From NCBI GenBank assembly GCA_006538405.1, contig BJKQ01000018.1, positions 451,001-515,000 of the forward strand: a stretch of 64,000 bases of DNA, read 5' to 3'. Every line of letters begins with the position of its first letter. Within the stretch, counting starts at the first letter, position 1. The stretch is from Hansfordia pulvinata. Lineage: Eukaryota; Ascomycota; Sordariomycetes; Xylariales. This document shows positions 45,092 to 57,529 of this stretch, one piece after another. Made by a program: the position numbers and the translations under genes. Under the pieces are notes generated by a model, which was not told where the DNA came from, searched no databases, and saw only the letters and a program-made list of their open reading frames with translations.

Positions 45092-46137
45092 CAGGGTTAG
45101 TATTATAAATCATAAATCTTTAATTGATTTATAAGTAACTCACGTGAATCACTCTGAATCAATGATTTTATTGATTTAAATAAATCTAAATTAGTAAAGT
45201 GAGTAACTCACGTGAATCTAAGTTACTCTGAATCCGTTTACTGATCCATGTGAGTTACTTTAAGTTATTTATAAGTTGATTCACGGATTTAAAATTTTTG
45301 ACTTATAAATTTCTACAAAGTTTACTTTAAAATAAGTTATAAAATATAATAGGTTAAAGTAAGTAAAATTAAGTTTTATAAGTAAAATTAAGTATTATGA
45401 GTAGAGAAAAGTATATTAAGTATATTAAATTATTTTAAATAAATTAATTTTAATGAAACAAAGGAAATTAAACTTAATAAAGTGAATTATATTAAGTAAC
45501 TTAAATTATAAAGTAAATTAAGTTCTAATAAATAGAATAATATATTAAGTAAGATTAAGTAAGATAGATCGTATTGAATAAGATTAATTAAGTTAATATA
45601 AGCGAATCACTTTATATAAAGCGAACTATATTAAGTATAATAAGTTAAGTTATTAAAATGAGTAAAACGAATTAGGTTAAATAAAACGAGAAATATTAAA
45701 TTGAATAGGTTATATTAAGTAAAATGATATAAGCTAATAATAATAAGTAAAACCGAATTAAATTATAATAATATAATATTAAATATTATTAAACATATAT
45801 AAGTCCGTAATTTAAAACTTAATTAATATTAAGTATTATCTTTTATATATAAGTTTATAAGTTAAAACTTATTTTATATTAAATATTATTAATTATATAT
45901 AAACTTATAAGTTCATACTTATTTAATATTAATATTATTAATTATATATAAATCCGTGAGTTGATTCATAAGTAACTTAAATTCATATAAGTTACTCTGA
46001 ATGAATAAGGTGAGTAACTCACATGAATCCGGATTCACGTGAATCTAATTCACATGAATCTGAATCAAAGGAGTGAGTAACTCACATGAATCCGGATTCA
46101 CATAAATCGGATTCGAGTTAACTCATTATTAACCCTG
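45092..46137 (+). mobile_element. hAT-like non-autonomous element, 1046 bp, perfect 8-bp TSD
   Basis: The element begins CAGGGTTAGTATTATAAATC and ends TCATTATTAACCCTG. It is flanked by the identical octamer GTAATAAC at 45084-45091 and 46138-46145. The left arm ends GATTCACGGATT at about 45290 and the right arm starts AATCCGTGAG at about 45952. The 650-bp interior is AT-rich with many AAGTAAAATTAAG-like units and contains no coding frame. It belongs to the long size class. Confidence 0.85.
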
Positions 46138-46935
46138 GTAATAACGCTTAGAATAACCTTTAATTTACTTTTTAAAGCTTAATCTTTTATAATTTTCATT
46201 ATCGTTATTCCTTATAATTAAGGTATAAATATGTATATTTTAGCTGAAAGTGTTTTTTAAACGAAATAAAAAACATATTAATATTAGTTGATTCACGTGA
46301 CTCATAAATTAACGTAAGTTGATTTCAAAGAGTTGAAATATATATAACTATTTAATTTCTCAACTCACCGAACTTATTAAAACTTAACATTATTAGAAAA
46401 TAAATCTTTATTCTTATTTATTTATACTTTTTTAAAGTTAAGCTTTTAAATTAATTCCCTTTTTATTAAAGTGTAAATTTATAAGCTATTTTTAACTTCT
46501 TCATTTAATATTACTTTAATAAAGGGTTTCAAACTCGATAGCATTAAAGTTAAACGATAAACATATTAAACACCTTTTTAATCTTCTTTAAGTCTTATTT
46601 AAAAACGTAAAAATTATAAGCCTTTTTAGCATTATTGGTTTTTTTAATAACTTTATATAATATTTTTTATAATAATCTTAATCTTAATATTAAAAGTAAA
46701 GATAATGATATATTAAGCTTAATAATTATTCTCTTTAATTATATATAAAAATATTATTATTTAAAAGTATAAAAGTGGTTTATCCGTGCTTTACGTATTT
46801 AAAAGTTAATATTAATTAAAAATCTTTTAATTTTAAGTACGATTGTAAAGATATTTATTATACTTTCTCTTAAACGTTTAATGAAATAAATATAAGTTAA
46901 ACGTATGAATTTAATAATAGTACGATACTTATTAT

Positions 46936-47486
46936 TAAGGTCAATATTATGAATAATAAATCTTAAATTAAATTATAAGTAATTCCCGTAAGTTACTTTG
47001 AATCAATAACTTTCCTGATTCATATAAGTTCAAGTTACTTCAAACTGGCTATTAACCTATGTAGGTTACTTCAAGTTATTTATAAATTAACTCACGAATT
47101 GAAAATTTTAAACTTAATGAAAACTTTTAAGATTTTATAAGAACAAATGTGTGAAAAGTAGGCTTTTAATAACATTTCTTCTCTTATTATAAATAAGATG
47201 AGTTACTATAGTACTCACATAAAGTATAAATGTAATTAAAAACTGGTAATATCTTTATTTCAAGTCAATATAAATTAATATAAGTTAAATTAAGCTTAAG
47301 TCACATTAATATAATAATTTAAAAAAATTCCGTGTATTAAGTTAATTCATAAGTAACTTAAACTCACGTGTATCACTTTAAATCAATGTAGTTAATAACT
47401 TAATGATTTCAAATCAAGGGGGTGAATAACTCACGTGATTCCGGACTTATATAAATCGGATTCGAGTTCACTTATTATTAGGCTTA
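46936..47486 (+). mobile_element. Decayed hAT-like element copy, about 551 bp
   Basis: The left end is TAAGGTCAATATTA. Arms end ACTCACGAATT and begin ATTCCGTGTATT. The right end near 47486 is poorly preserved. Flanking octamers CTTATTAT and CTTATAAG agree in six of eight positions. The copy seems inserted in the arm of another copy that ends GCTCACGGATT at 47507. Confidence 0.45.
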
Positions 47487-48331
47487 CTTATAAGTTAGCT
47501 CACGGATTAAAGAATTACATGTTTTAATATAATAATAATATGAAAGGTATAAAAAGAGACATTTATAAAATACCCTACTACTTTCAATTCATTGTAAGAT
47601 GTTTTAACTTAAGTTTACACTGAATAATAAAATGAGTGAAAGCTGGTAAAGTTATTATATATTAGAATAAGTCTGGTTTAAGCTTTATGAAAGTTATTTC
47701 AATAAATAAAATTTAATAAGTTCAGTCTATAAGTTAACATATAAATAACTCAAACTTATTTAAGCTACTTTAAATTAAAAGCGTGAGTAGATTAAGTGAA
47801 TCTGAATTGAGGGGTGAGTAACTCACGTGAATTATTATTTATAACTCACGTGGATTAATATCTCGAGTTCACTTATTATTAACACTGCTTATATGGAATC
47901 TAAATTTTATAAGTTATTTTGAATTAACATACGAGTAATATATATAAGTCCGTACTCACGTAGGTTAAATAAATAAAACTTATTAATAACCTTAAAACAA
48001 TGATCTTTAAGCTACGGCGGACTTATAAGAATTATAATCATTCACGTTATTATTAAGGTTAATAAGAAAGAGTATTAATTAAGTACGGGACTTTAAACCG
48101 AGTTGTTTTTAACTTAAACTTTAACTTAAAGTAAAACTATTATAACACGCTTATATATAAGGTCTTAATACTTAAGTATTATATGTAATGATTCATCTTT
48201 ATAATAATTAAATAAGCTACACGTAAAGGTATACGAGTCACGGTTAAAACTAGATTTTTTATGACTTAATTAATTAAACGATAAGTTATTAAAAGAGAGG
48301 TATTAAACTTTATAGTATTATACACAGCTTA

Positions 48332-49090
48332 TAAGGTTAAAAATATAGATCATGGATCCTAAGTTAGTTTTTAAGTAACTTAAGTGGGCAACTTTATATT
48401 AATGATCTTATTGGTTTATATATATTTAAATAAATGAAATAAGTAATTCACGTGAAAATAAGCTACCTTATAATAACGTATTAATTCATATAGCCTACTT
48501 TAAGTTATTAATAAGTTCACTTATAAATTCAACTTCCTTTCTTTTAAGTCCTTATATAACTTACTTTAAACTTGGTAGATAATATTAATAAGAAAGTTTA
48601 TCTTAAAATAAAACAAAATTTGATTTATTAATTAATTTAATCTTAATAGATTAAGTTATATTAAATAGGATAAGTTATATTAAGCTAACTAAATCATATT
48701 AAGTGGAATAAACTATGTTAAGTAGAATAAGTTATATTAAGTAAACCGGGTTACGTTCTGATAAAACAGATTATATTGGCTTTAATGAGTTATATTAAGT
48801 ATAACGAATCTCATAAAATAAAATAGATTAATCTAAGTAAAACAAATCTATATTAAATAGAACGTGAATTCATCTTTCGAATATCAAGTTTTATTAATAA
48901 TATACAAGTTCACGCGTGAGACATCTTTTATATAGTTTAAAACTTACATTCTAAAATAGTAACTTTGAATTATATAAATCCAGACTCGTATAAATTTAAC
49001 TTATACAAATTTAAATCTTAGGAATGAGTAATTAACGTGAGTTTATATAATTCACGTTAATGAATTCGAGTTAACTTATTTATTATCTTG
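48332..49090 (+). mobile_element. Decayed hAT-like element copy (long class interior)
   Basis: The copy starts TAAGGTTAAAAATATAGATC and ends near TTATTATCTTG. The interior has AAGTAGAATAAGTTATATTA-like units like the 1-kb class. No target duplication was readable. Confidence 0.4.
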
Positions 49091-50677
49091 CTTATTAATA
49101 TTCATGAATAATACGTTTTAAATATGGTTAATAAAAGCTTAGCTGGATTTGATTTTTATTTATTATTGACTTACGTCAGTTATTAATCTTTTTCATTTAT
49201 ATTTATAGAAATCAAATTTTTTAAATCCGGATTTATATAAGTTAAAGTTAATATTATGAATTATAAGTTTTAAGTTAACTAGTAAATAACTCACGTAAGT
49301 CATTTTAAAGCAGCATTTACTTAACTTACGTGAGTTCTTTTAAGTTACTTATAAGTTATTTTATAGATTTGAAACATATTTATTTATATATAAAAGTAAA
49401 ATAAAAGGTAGAAAAGTTAACGTTTTTAAATGATTTATTATTAAAATAATAACTGTTAAATAAAAGAAATTGAATTAAATCCAGCTTTAAGCTTATATTA
49501 AGAGAAAAAGTAATTTTAACTTATTACCTTCTTTATTATTTAGCGTTACAATTCAGCTTAATATTAGCTATATTTTTAATTAAAGTTAAATAAATGAGTC
49601 CGTGAATTAACTTATAAATATCTCAGACTCACGTGAGTTACTTTAAATTAAGGTGGTAAGTAACTAACGTAAGTTAACTCACGTGAATCTGAATTAAAGG
49701 CCTATGTAACCTACGTGAGTTAACTGAAATTGCCTTATTTTAAATCTTAATATGAGTTACTTACTTTATTTATTTAAAGTAATTTACGTGAGTTTAAGTT
49801 ATTTATAAATTAAATTACGATTATATATTTTAAAATTAAATGAAATTGATAATAGTAATGTGAAGCTATAAAAAGCGTAAAGTAATAAAGCTTTTTAAAA
49901 ATAAAACATTTCAAGATAAAGGTTATTAAATATATACTTAATACTTAATTAGCTTAATCAAACTTAATTACTCAAATAATGAAAATAAAATAAATTTTTT
50001 AAAGTATTTCATTAATATAATAATGGAAAAGCTTTTGTAACTAATTATAAGTATATCTCTTATATTGATAACATAAAGTTTATTAACTCTTTTATAAGCA
50101 AGGTTAATATTATAAATTATGAATCGTAAGTTAAATTACAGGGTTAATAATAAGTTAACTCGAATCCGATTTATATAAATTCGGATTCATATAAATCTAA
50201 CTCACGTGAATCCCGATTCATGTGAGTTACTCACTTAACTGATTTAAAGTAACTCACATGAATCTGAGTTACTTATAAATCAACTCACGGATTAATTATA
50301 TTTAATTTTAATGAAAATAATTTTCTTATAAGCGTAATTTTATATTAAACTAATTATGAATAATATAATTAATTAAACTTACTTTATATCTTAATATAAA
50401 AACAAACTTTAAGCTTTAAATTAAATTTATTTAATTTTAAATTTTTATAATATATAATTAAAAAAATATGTTAATTCTATACTTATTTATACTGCTTTTA
50501 TATATAAAATTGCTTTTCTTAAATCCGTGAATCGATTTGTAAGTAACTTAAAGTAACTTAAATTCACGTGAGTTACTCACGTTACTAATTTAGATTCATG
50601 TGAATTAGTAAAATCATTGATTTAAAATGATTCACGTGAGTTACTTATAAATCAACTTAAGATTCATGATTTATAAT

Positions 50678-52320
50678 CAGGGTTAATAATGTAAATCATG
50701 AGTTTTAAGTTAACTTATAAGCAGGGTTAATAATGAGTTAACTCGACTCCGATTCATATAAATCCGGACTTATATGAGTTACTCACACCCTTAATTCAGA
50801 TTCATGTGAATCAGATTCACGTGAATCCGGATTCATGTGAGTTACTCACCTTACTGATTTAAAGTAACTTATATGAATTTGAGTTACTCATGAATTAACT
50901 CACGGATTCATATATTATTAATAATATTTAATATTAAATAAGTATTAACTTATAGATTTATATATGATTTATATATAATAAATAAATAAGATGTTAAATA
51001 AGTATTAACTTACGGATTTATATATAATTAAGGATATTAAATATTAAATAATTATTAACTTACAAAATTATATTTAATTAATAATACTGAAATATAAATA
51101 AATATTAAATTACGTATTTATATATGTTTAATATTATTTAATATTATATCAGTATTACTTAACTCGTCTTACTTATTATTATTAAGTTAATTCGCTTTAC
51201 TTAACATAACTTATTTAATTTAACTTAATATATTTCACTTAATTTAAGAACTTAATTTATTTCACTTAAAACATTATTTTATTTTATAACCTATTTTACT
51301 TTACATAATTTATGGTATTAAACTTAATTTAACTTACTTTACTTAAATTATTTGACTTTCCTTAAATTTTTTAATTAATATAATTTATTTTACTTTATAT
51401 ATCTTTTTTAACTTTTAATACTTAATTTAACTTTATATACTTTATTTTCCTTGCTTTAATTAATTATATTAAATAACTTACTTTAAAGTAAACTTTATAA
51501 AAAAATTTAAGTTAAAAATTTTAAATCCGTGAATCGATTCATGAATAACTTAGAGTAACTCACATGAATCAGTAAGCTGATTTAAAGTAACTTAGATTCA
51601 TATGAATCACTCACTTTACCGATTCAGATTCATATAAATCAGATTCACGTGAATCCGAATTCACGTGAATCAGTAAAATCACTGATTTAGAGTGATTCAC
51701 GTGAGTTACTTATAGATCGATTTAAGATTCATAATTCACATTACCAACCCTGGTTATAAGTCACTCACGTGAGTTACTTTAAATCAGTGATTTTACTGAT
51801 TTATGTAAGTTAATAACTCACGTGAGTTAACTCATATAAGTCTTAAGTTACTTTAACTTAAGTTATTAACTTATATAAGTTATTATAAGTTACTTATAAG
51901 TTAACTCACGAATTTAAAAAATGCATATTTATATATAAAAGCAATATAAAAGGTATAAAAGAGGACGTATTCAAAATATTATAATATTTAAATAATAAAT
52001 TAAAATTAAAATTAAAATTAATTAATAAAATGTAATTTTAAGTTTCTACTAAAAAAGAAGTGACTTTAAATTATTCAAAATTATCTTTTTTAATTTAAGT
52101 TTAAATTAAGCTTAATATTAATTATCTTATTAATTAAATTTAAATTAATAAATCCGTGAGTTAACTCATGAGTAACTCAGATTCACGTGAGTTACTTTAA
52201 ATCAAAATGGTGAGTAACTCACGTGAGTTAACTTATATGAATCTGAATTAAGAGGGTCAGTAACTTACGTGAGTTAATAACTCATGTGAGTTAACTCGAG
52301 TCAACTTATTACCAACCCTG
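50678..52320 (+). mobile_element. Second-level nested element, TSD TTTATAAT
   Basis: The left end is CAGGGTTAATAATGTAAATC and the right end TTATTACCAACCCTG. Identical octamers TTTATAAT flank it at 50670-50677 and 52321-52328. It is interrupted after 44 bp by the innermost copy. Without that copy it measures 604 bp. Confidence 0.88.
50722..51752 (+). mobile_element. Innermost nested element, 1031 bp, TSD 7 of 8
   Basis: The left end is CAGGGTTAATAATGAGTTAA and the right end CACATTACCAACCCTG. Flanking octamers are CTTATAAG (50714-50721) and GTTATAAG (51753-51760). It belongs to the long size class. Its interior of TTAATATTAAATAAGTATTA-like and TTTACTTAACATAAC-like units corresponds in reverse orientation to that of the 45.1-46.1 kb copy. 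It is the youngest insertion of the nest, and its right terminus ACCAACCCTG is the least mutated. Confidence 0.82.
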
Positions 52321-52529
52321 TTTATAATACCAACCTTATTAAATTATAAATAACTTACGTGAGTTATTTTGCATTAATAGAATTATTGGTTTATATAAAT
52401 TTAACTTACTTTGAATCAGATTATAAACTTATATAAGTTACTTTAAGTTCTTAATAAAATAACTTATAGGTTTAAAACTTTAAACTTAACAGGATTTTAA
52501 GTAACTTTACTTACTTAAAGGAGGGTAAA

Positions 52530-53067
52530 CAAGGTTATTATCATGAATCATAAATTATAACTTAACTTATAAGTAACTTACGTGAATCATTTTAAATCAG
52601 TGATTTTACTGATTCACGTGAATCTAATTTGCTTTAAATCAGCTTATTAGCTCACGTGAGTTACTTTAACATACTTATAAGTCAACTCACGGATTGGAAA
52701 AATGCATAATTTTATATATAAAAGTATCATAAAAGATACACAAAGCGACGTTTATTAAAAGTTTATTATTAAAATAATAATTATAAATTAAATTTAATTA
52801 TAAAGATTTAACTTTTAAGTTTATATTATAAAGTGAAGTACTTTAATAATGATAAATTTCAAATTAAGTAATATAAGTTTTAATTAAGCTTTAAAATAAT
52901 TTTCTTATTAAATAAAATTAAATAAGTGAATCCGTGAGTTAACTTATAAGTAACTTAAACTCACCTAAGTCACTTTAAATTAAAAAGGGGAGTAACTTAT
53001 ATAAGCCCGGATTCACGTGCATCAGATTCATAGAAATCGGATTCGAGTTAAATGGATATTAACCTTT
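52530..53067 (+). mobile_element. hAT-like element inside the outermost nest member, about 538 bp
   Basis: The left end is CAAGGTTATTATCATGAATC. The left arm ends CAACTCACGGATT at about 52696, the right arm starts GAATCCGTGAG at about 52930, and the right end is near GATATTAACCTTT. The target duplication is not readable, so the right border is approximate. Its removal brings the outer element to the expected length. Confidence 0.6.
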
Positions 53068-54081
53068 AATATTAAAGAGAATATTATAATAATTAAAATA
53101 GAAGAAAGATATAAAATATCCTATAAAACTAGGTTTCAAAAGTTCTGAATAAAGAATTTAATCAAATAAAAGTTCATAATATAATTTGAAGTTAATTAAG
53201 CTTCGAATAAAGCTATTCAGAAATTAAGAAACTAAGTAATATTATATAATTTAAATCCGTGAGTGAATTTGTAAGTAACTTAAATGTATATAAGTTACTT
53301 AAAGTGAATAAAGTCAGTACTTTACATAAACTAGGATTCCATATAAAGCCGGATTTAAATATAAACGGACTCACGTGAGTTAACTCGAGTTGAATTATTA
53401 TTACCCTTGTTTATAAGTATTATTATTAAACATAATATAAATACGCTTACTGTTTTCAATCCGTGTAAGCTTATTTTTCTTAATATAAGTAAGCTTTTTA
53501 AAGTTGAAGTTAATATATTTAATATTTTAAGTATAACTAAACCCTTGCACTTAATATAAAAACGTTTAATCGATTTATATAAGAGAGTTTATTAAGTTAA
53601 ACAGAAGTAAACTTATAAGTTTTAATCTAAAAAAAATTATTAATATATATAGTTTAATTAAATTAAATATAAGTAAGTCTACTTTAATAACTTTATACTT
53701 AAATTATTAATATTATTTGTATAAGACTTATCTAACTTATATAAATTGTTTTTCTTTACAATCTACTAAAGATAAGTAAGAAGATTCCGTTAAGTTCGAA
53801 GTTTTAAACCCGAGAGTTAACTTATAAATAATTTAAAGTATCTTATATAAATGAATAAGCTGATTTAAAGTGATTATAACTCACGTGAGTTACTTACTTT
53901 ATTAATTTACACTTACGTGAATTAATAACAGTATTAATATAAAGTATTTAACGTAAGTGAGTTGCTTATAAGTTAATATTAAACTCATAACTTATTATAT
54001 TTACTATGACTTTAAGGTTACTATAAATTAACTTACGAATTCAAATTTATCAACTTAATAAAGTTTTAAGGAGTTTTTAAG

Positions 54082-54634
54082 CAGGGTTCGTAATGAGTTA
54101 ACTCGAGTTAACTCACGTGAATCATTAACTTACCTGAGTTACTCACTATCTTGATTCAGATTCATTAGGTTACTCACCTTATTAATTCAGAGTAACTCAC
54201 GTGAATCTGAGTTACTGATGAGTTAACTCACGACTTTAAGAAATATATATTAATGTATAAAAGTAGTATAAAAAGCATAAAAAGTGATGTTTTTAAATTA
54301 ATATATTATTAAAACAATAATTAAAAATTAAAATAATTTATAATAATTTAAATATTAAGTTTAAAACAAGGAATTAAGTTAATTAAAGATAATTAAATAA
54401 CTTAAAGTTTATTTAAGTTAAAGATAAGCTTAATATTAGTTATTATACTAAATAAAATTGAATAAGTGAATCAGTGAGTTAACTTATGCGTATCTCAGAG
54501 TAACTCACATAAATCAGTGGGCTGATTCAAAGTAACTCAGATTCACGTGAATCAGTAACTTTATTAATTTAAAGTGATTCACGTGAGTTACTTATGAGCT
54601 AACTTAAGATTTATGATTCACAATATCAACCCTG
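54082..54634 (+). mobile_element. hAT-like non-autonomous element, 553 bp, perfect 8-bp TSD
   Basis: The ends are CAGGGTTCGTAATGAGTTAA and TTCACAATATCAACCCTG. The octamer TTTTTAAG is repeated exactly at 54074-54081 and 54635-54642. The left arm ends GTTAACTCACGACTT near 54236, and after an AT-rich spacer of about 230 bp the right arm begins GAATCAGTGAGTTAAC. There are no coding frames. It is the best single short-class copy. Confidence 0.88.
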
Positions 54635-57404
54635 TTTTTAAGAGGATCAAAAAGATAGATTTTATAAATAAAACTTAAGTAATTCAGTGAAAAAATAACT
54701 TATAAGTAACAATTTAATTTAAGGGTATATAAAATATAAATAAAAAGAATACGCTTAAATGAAAAAGTTTTTAAACTTCTTTTATATATTTAAAGAAATC
54801 TTTTAATATAATGATAATAATAACTTTAATTTATTAAAACATAATATACTTTATTATAATTCTATCTCATTTATATTATATTCTCGATATTATTTATAAG
54901 TAACATATTCGAGCTATATATAATAAAGTAGCCTTAATGTTTTATAAACTTAACTTTATATTATTTAATAATTAGTTATTGATCTATTTATAAGAAGTTC
55001 ATTAAATATGCTTTTTCTAAGTATATGTGCTATAAATTATAAAGACGTATTTTACTTTTAATGAACTTATTTTAAAAACTGTTATTTCTCTATATAATTA
55101 AGTTTGAAGTATTGAAAAGTAAAGAACATTGATTGCTTTTAATTTATAAATCTATAAGCTAACTTATAAGTAGCTCGGATCTATATTCATGAATTTTATT
55201 ATGAAAAGATAAAAGATTTAAATTTAAAAGGCAAGTAAGGTACAAAAAAAGTGACTTTAAATAAAAAAACTAAGTAACTTACGTGGATCCTGATTTATAT
55301 AAGTTAACTTAAATAAGTCGAGATTAAGTATATAAACAACTTACGTGAGTTAATAACTCATGTAAGTTAACTCGAGGTGACTTATTTTAAGCCGTATTAC
55401 TTTTAATCTTTTAAAAGTAAAAACAATATAATTTAAAGCATATAAGACTTACATTAAAACGAGCTTTAATCTTTAAAGCAATCGGTATTTTATAGTAATA
55501 TAATACATATAATAAGTATTATTATTAAAATTCCATAATGATTTTATAAATATTCGTAAAATTAATTATTATTTTTAAGTTAATATTAAAAAACATAAAT
55601 CTTAAGATTAATTTATAAATAGCTCACGTGTCTTACTTTTAATCAGTGATTTCATTAATGCACTGATTTATTTATACTACTCCGAGCTATCTATAAGCCA
55701 ACTTATAGATTTAAATGCTCAGTCTTTATAAGTATTTATTAAACTGTTAAAGTAAACTATATATAAGAGGAACTTCTTAATAAACGTACTTTTAATAACC
55801 AAGAAAACCTTTATTATAAACAAGGTTTAAACTCAGTTTACATAATAAGTTACTGAAAATTAATGATGTCACTTAAAGGTTTTTAAAATGAAATTAATGA
55901 AATAAGAAACTAATATAAATAGATACGTTAATTTGTTTTAAATAAGGTAAATCCACGAGTTAACTAATAAAGAGGTAAAATACACGAGACTGAATTTAAA
56001 TCAATAAAGTAAGTGACTTATATAGATCCGGACTTTGATTCATTTAATTTATATAAATTAAAACTAAAAGAGGGAGTAAGTAGCTTATATAAGTTAATTC
56101 ATTATAAGCCTTACTTATTTTTATGATAAGTTTTTCACTTATTATATAACATTAAATCGTAACAGCCCGCAGCTTTCTTCTTATACCTATTCTACTTTAA
56201 TTTTAAAAGTAATGTTATTATATTAAAGCACTCTTAAAAGTATTTGCAACGGTTAATTAATAAGTAGAAAATATCTTATAATGAAAAGTATACATCATTC
56301 TAATTACGTAAAATTAGATTAATGTAAGCTGCTTAGGTTCTTGAATATAAGATAAGCTATATAAGTTAAAGTTATCAATTCATTTACTTAAGAATTCACG
56401 CTTAAATAGTTATATTTATTATTAATTACCTTTAATTATCGTATTATTAACACTGTGATATATAAATAAATCGGCTTAAGTTACCTTTTTTTTTATTAAG
56501 TCTTTCTATTTTCTTTTATGAATCGGAACCCGTTTTTATTAATAAGAGGAAAGATAATAAGTGTGAACAATATTAATTAAAGTTACCTTAAGGTTAACGC
56601 AAGGATTCAAAATTTCATATTTAATAAGATTTTCAGGTTATCTTACTAAATTAATATTATATTATAATCAAAGTAAGTAAAATAATAAGCTTATTAAAGA
56701 AGCTTTTAAAATACGATGTTTCATATTTATTAAAGCTTATAATAAACAAAATATATATTAAAGGCATAATAAGGTGAGAGAGGCTGAATAATTATAAGCC
56801 TTTTCAGCTTAAAAAGCTAAATGTCTCCCTCTGTTTTTAGTAAAAGACTTTTTACTTTATTAATTTTTGAATATTTAATAATCGCCTTTTACGTATTTTA
56901 GATATTATATTTATATATATATAAGGTATACTTATAGAGGTATTTAACTTATTTTACTTTATAATAATTTATATCTTTATTAATAAAATAGTTAATGGTA
57001 TTCTTTATCTTTTACTTATTTTAATCATTTAAGTTTGATATAAGTATTAGATTATACGTATAAACGGCTTAACGCTTTACTTATTAATTTAAAAATACGT
57101 TATGAATTTAATTATCATTTCAAGGTAATATAAGCTTATATTCTATATGGCTCTTAAACTTTGAAGTTTATAATAATATTATGTACTTTAATAAAATCTT
57201 TTTATATTTTATATAAAAGTTGACGGTTAAAAGGCTATTAATTATCTTTTTTATATTCATAAAAGTCAATGGTTTTTATTATAATACTTTTTCTTTCCGT
57301 TATAATACCTTTTATTACTTTTCTTATAAAGGTCGCCGTACACTTAATAACTTTTTTAACTTATCGTTTACTATAAGTATTGATATATTTCTTTTCTTTA
57401 TAAG

Positions 57405-57529
57405 CGAGGTTGGAATTAAGTTAACTCGAATTAACTCACGTAAGTTAATAAAATTACTGACTTAGAGAGTAACTCACGTAAGTTACTTATGAGTTAACTC
57501 AAAACTCATGATTTACAATTCCAACCCTG
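57405..57529 (+). mobile_element. 125-bp miniature derivative of the hAT-like element
   Basis: The ends CGAGGTTGGAATT and AATTCCAACCCTG are nearly perfect inverted repeats (11 of 13). The middle holds the usual GTTAACTCGA, TAACTCACGTAAGTTA and AACTCATGATTTAC modules, but the spacer and CACGGATT borders are missing. No target duplication was seen. Confidence 0.55.

Larger units (their letters stand above)
50139..52338 (+). mobile_element. Third-level nested element, TSD TTAAATTA
   Basis: The left end is CAGGGTTAATAATAAG and the right end ACCAACCTTA. Identical octamers TTAAATTA flank it at 50131-50138 and 52339-52346. The right end is interrupted ten bases before its terminus by the next insertion. 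Without that insertion the element is 549 bp. Confidence 0.88.
50099..53409 (+). mobile_element. Outermost element of a four-deep transposon nest, TSD TTTATAAG
   Basis: The left end CAAGGTTAATATTAT and right end ATTATTACCCTTG are flanked by identical octamers TTTATAAG (50091-50098 and 53410-53417). Sequence from 50099 to 50138 continues at 52347, reading through the GAATCGTAAGTTAAATTATA arm pattern. After removal of the nested copies about 557 bp remain, the length of the short size class. Confidence 0.85.
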
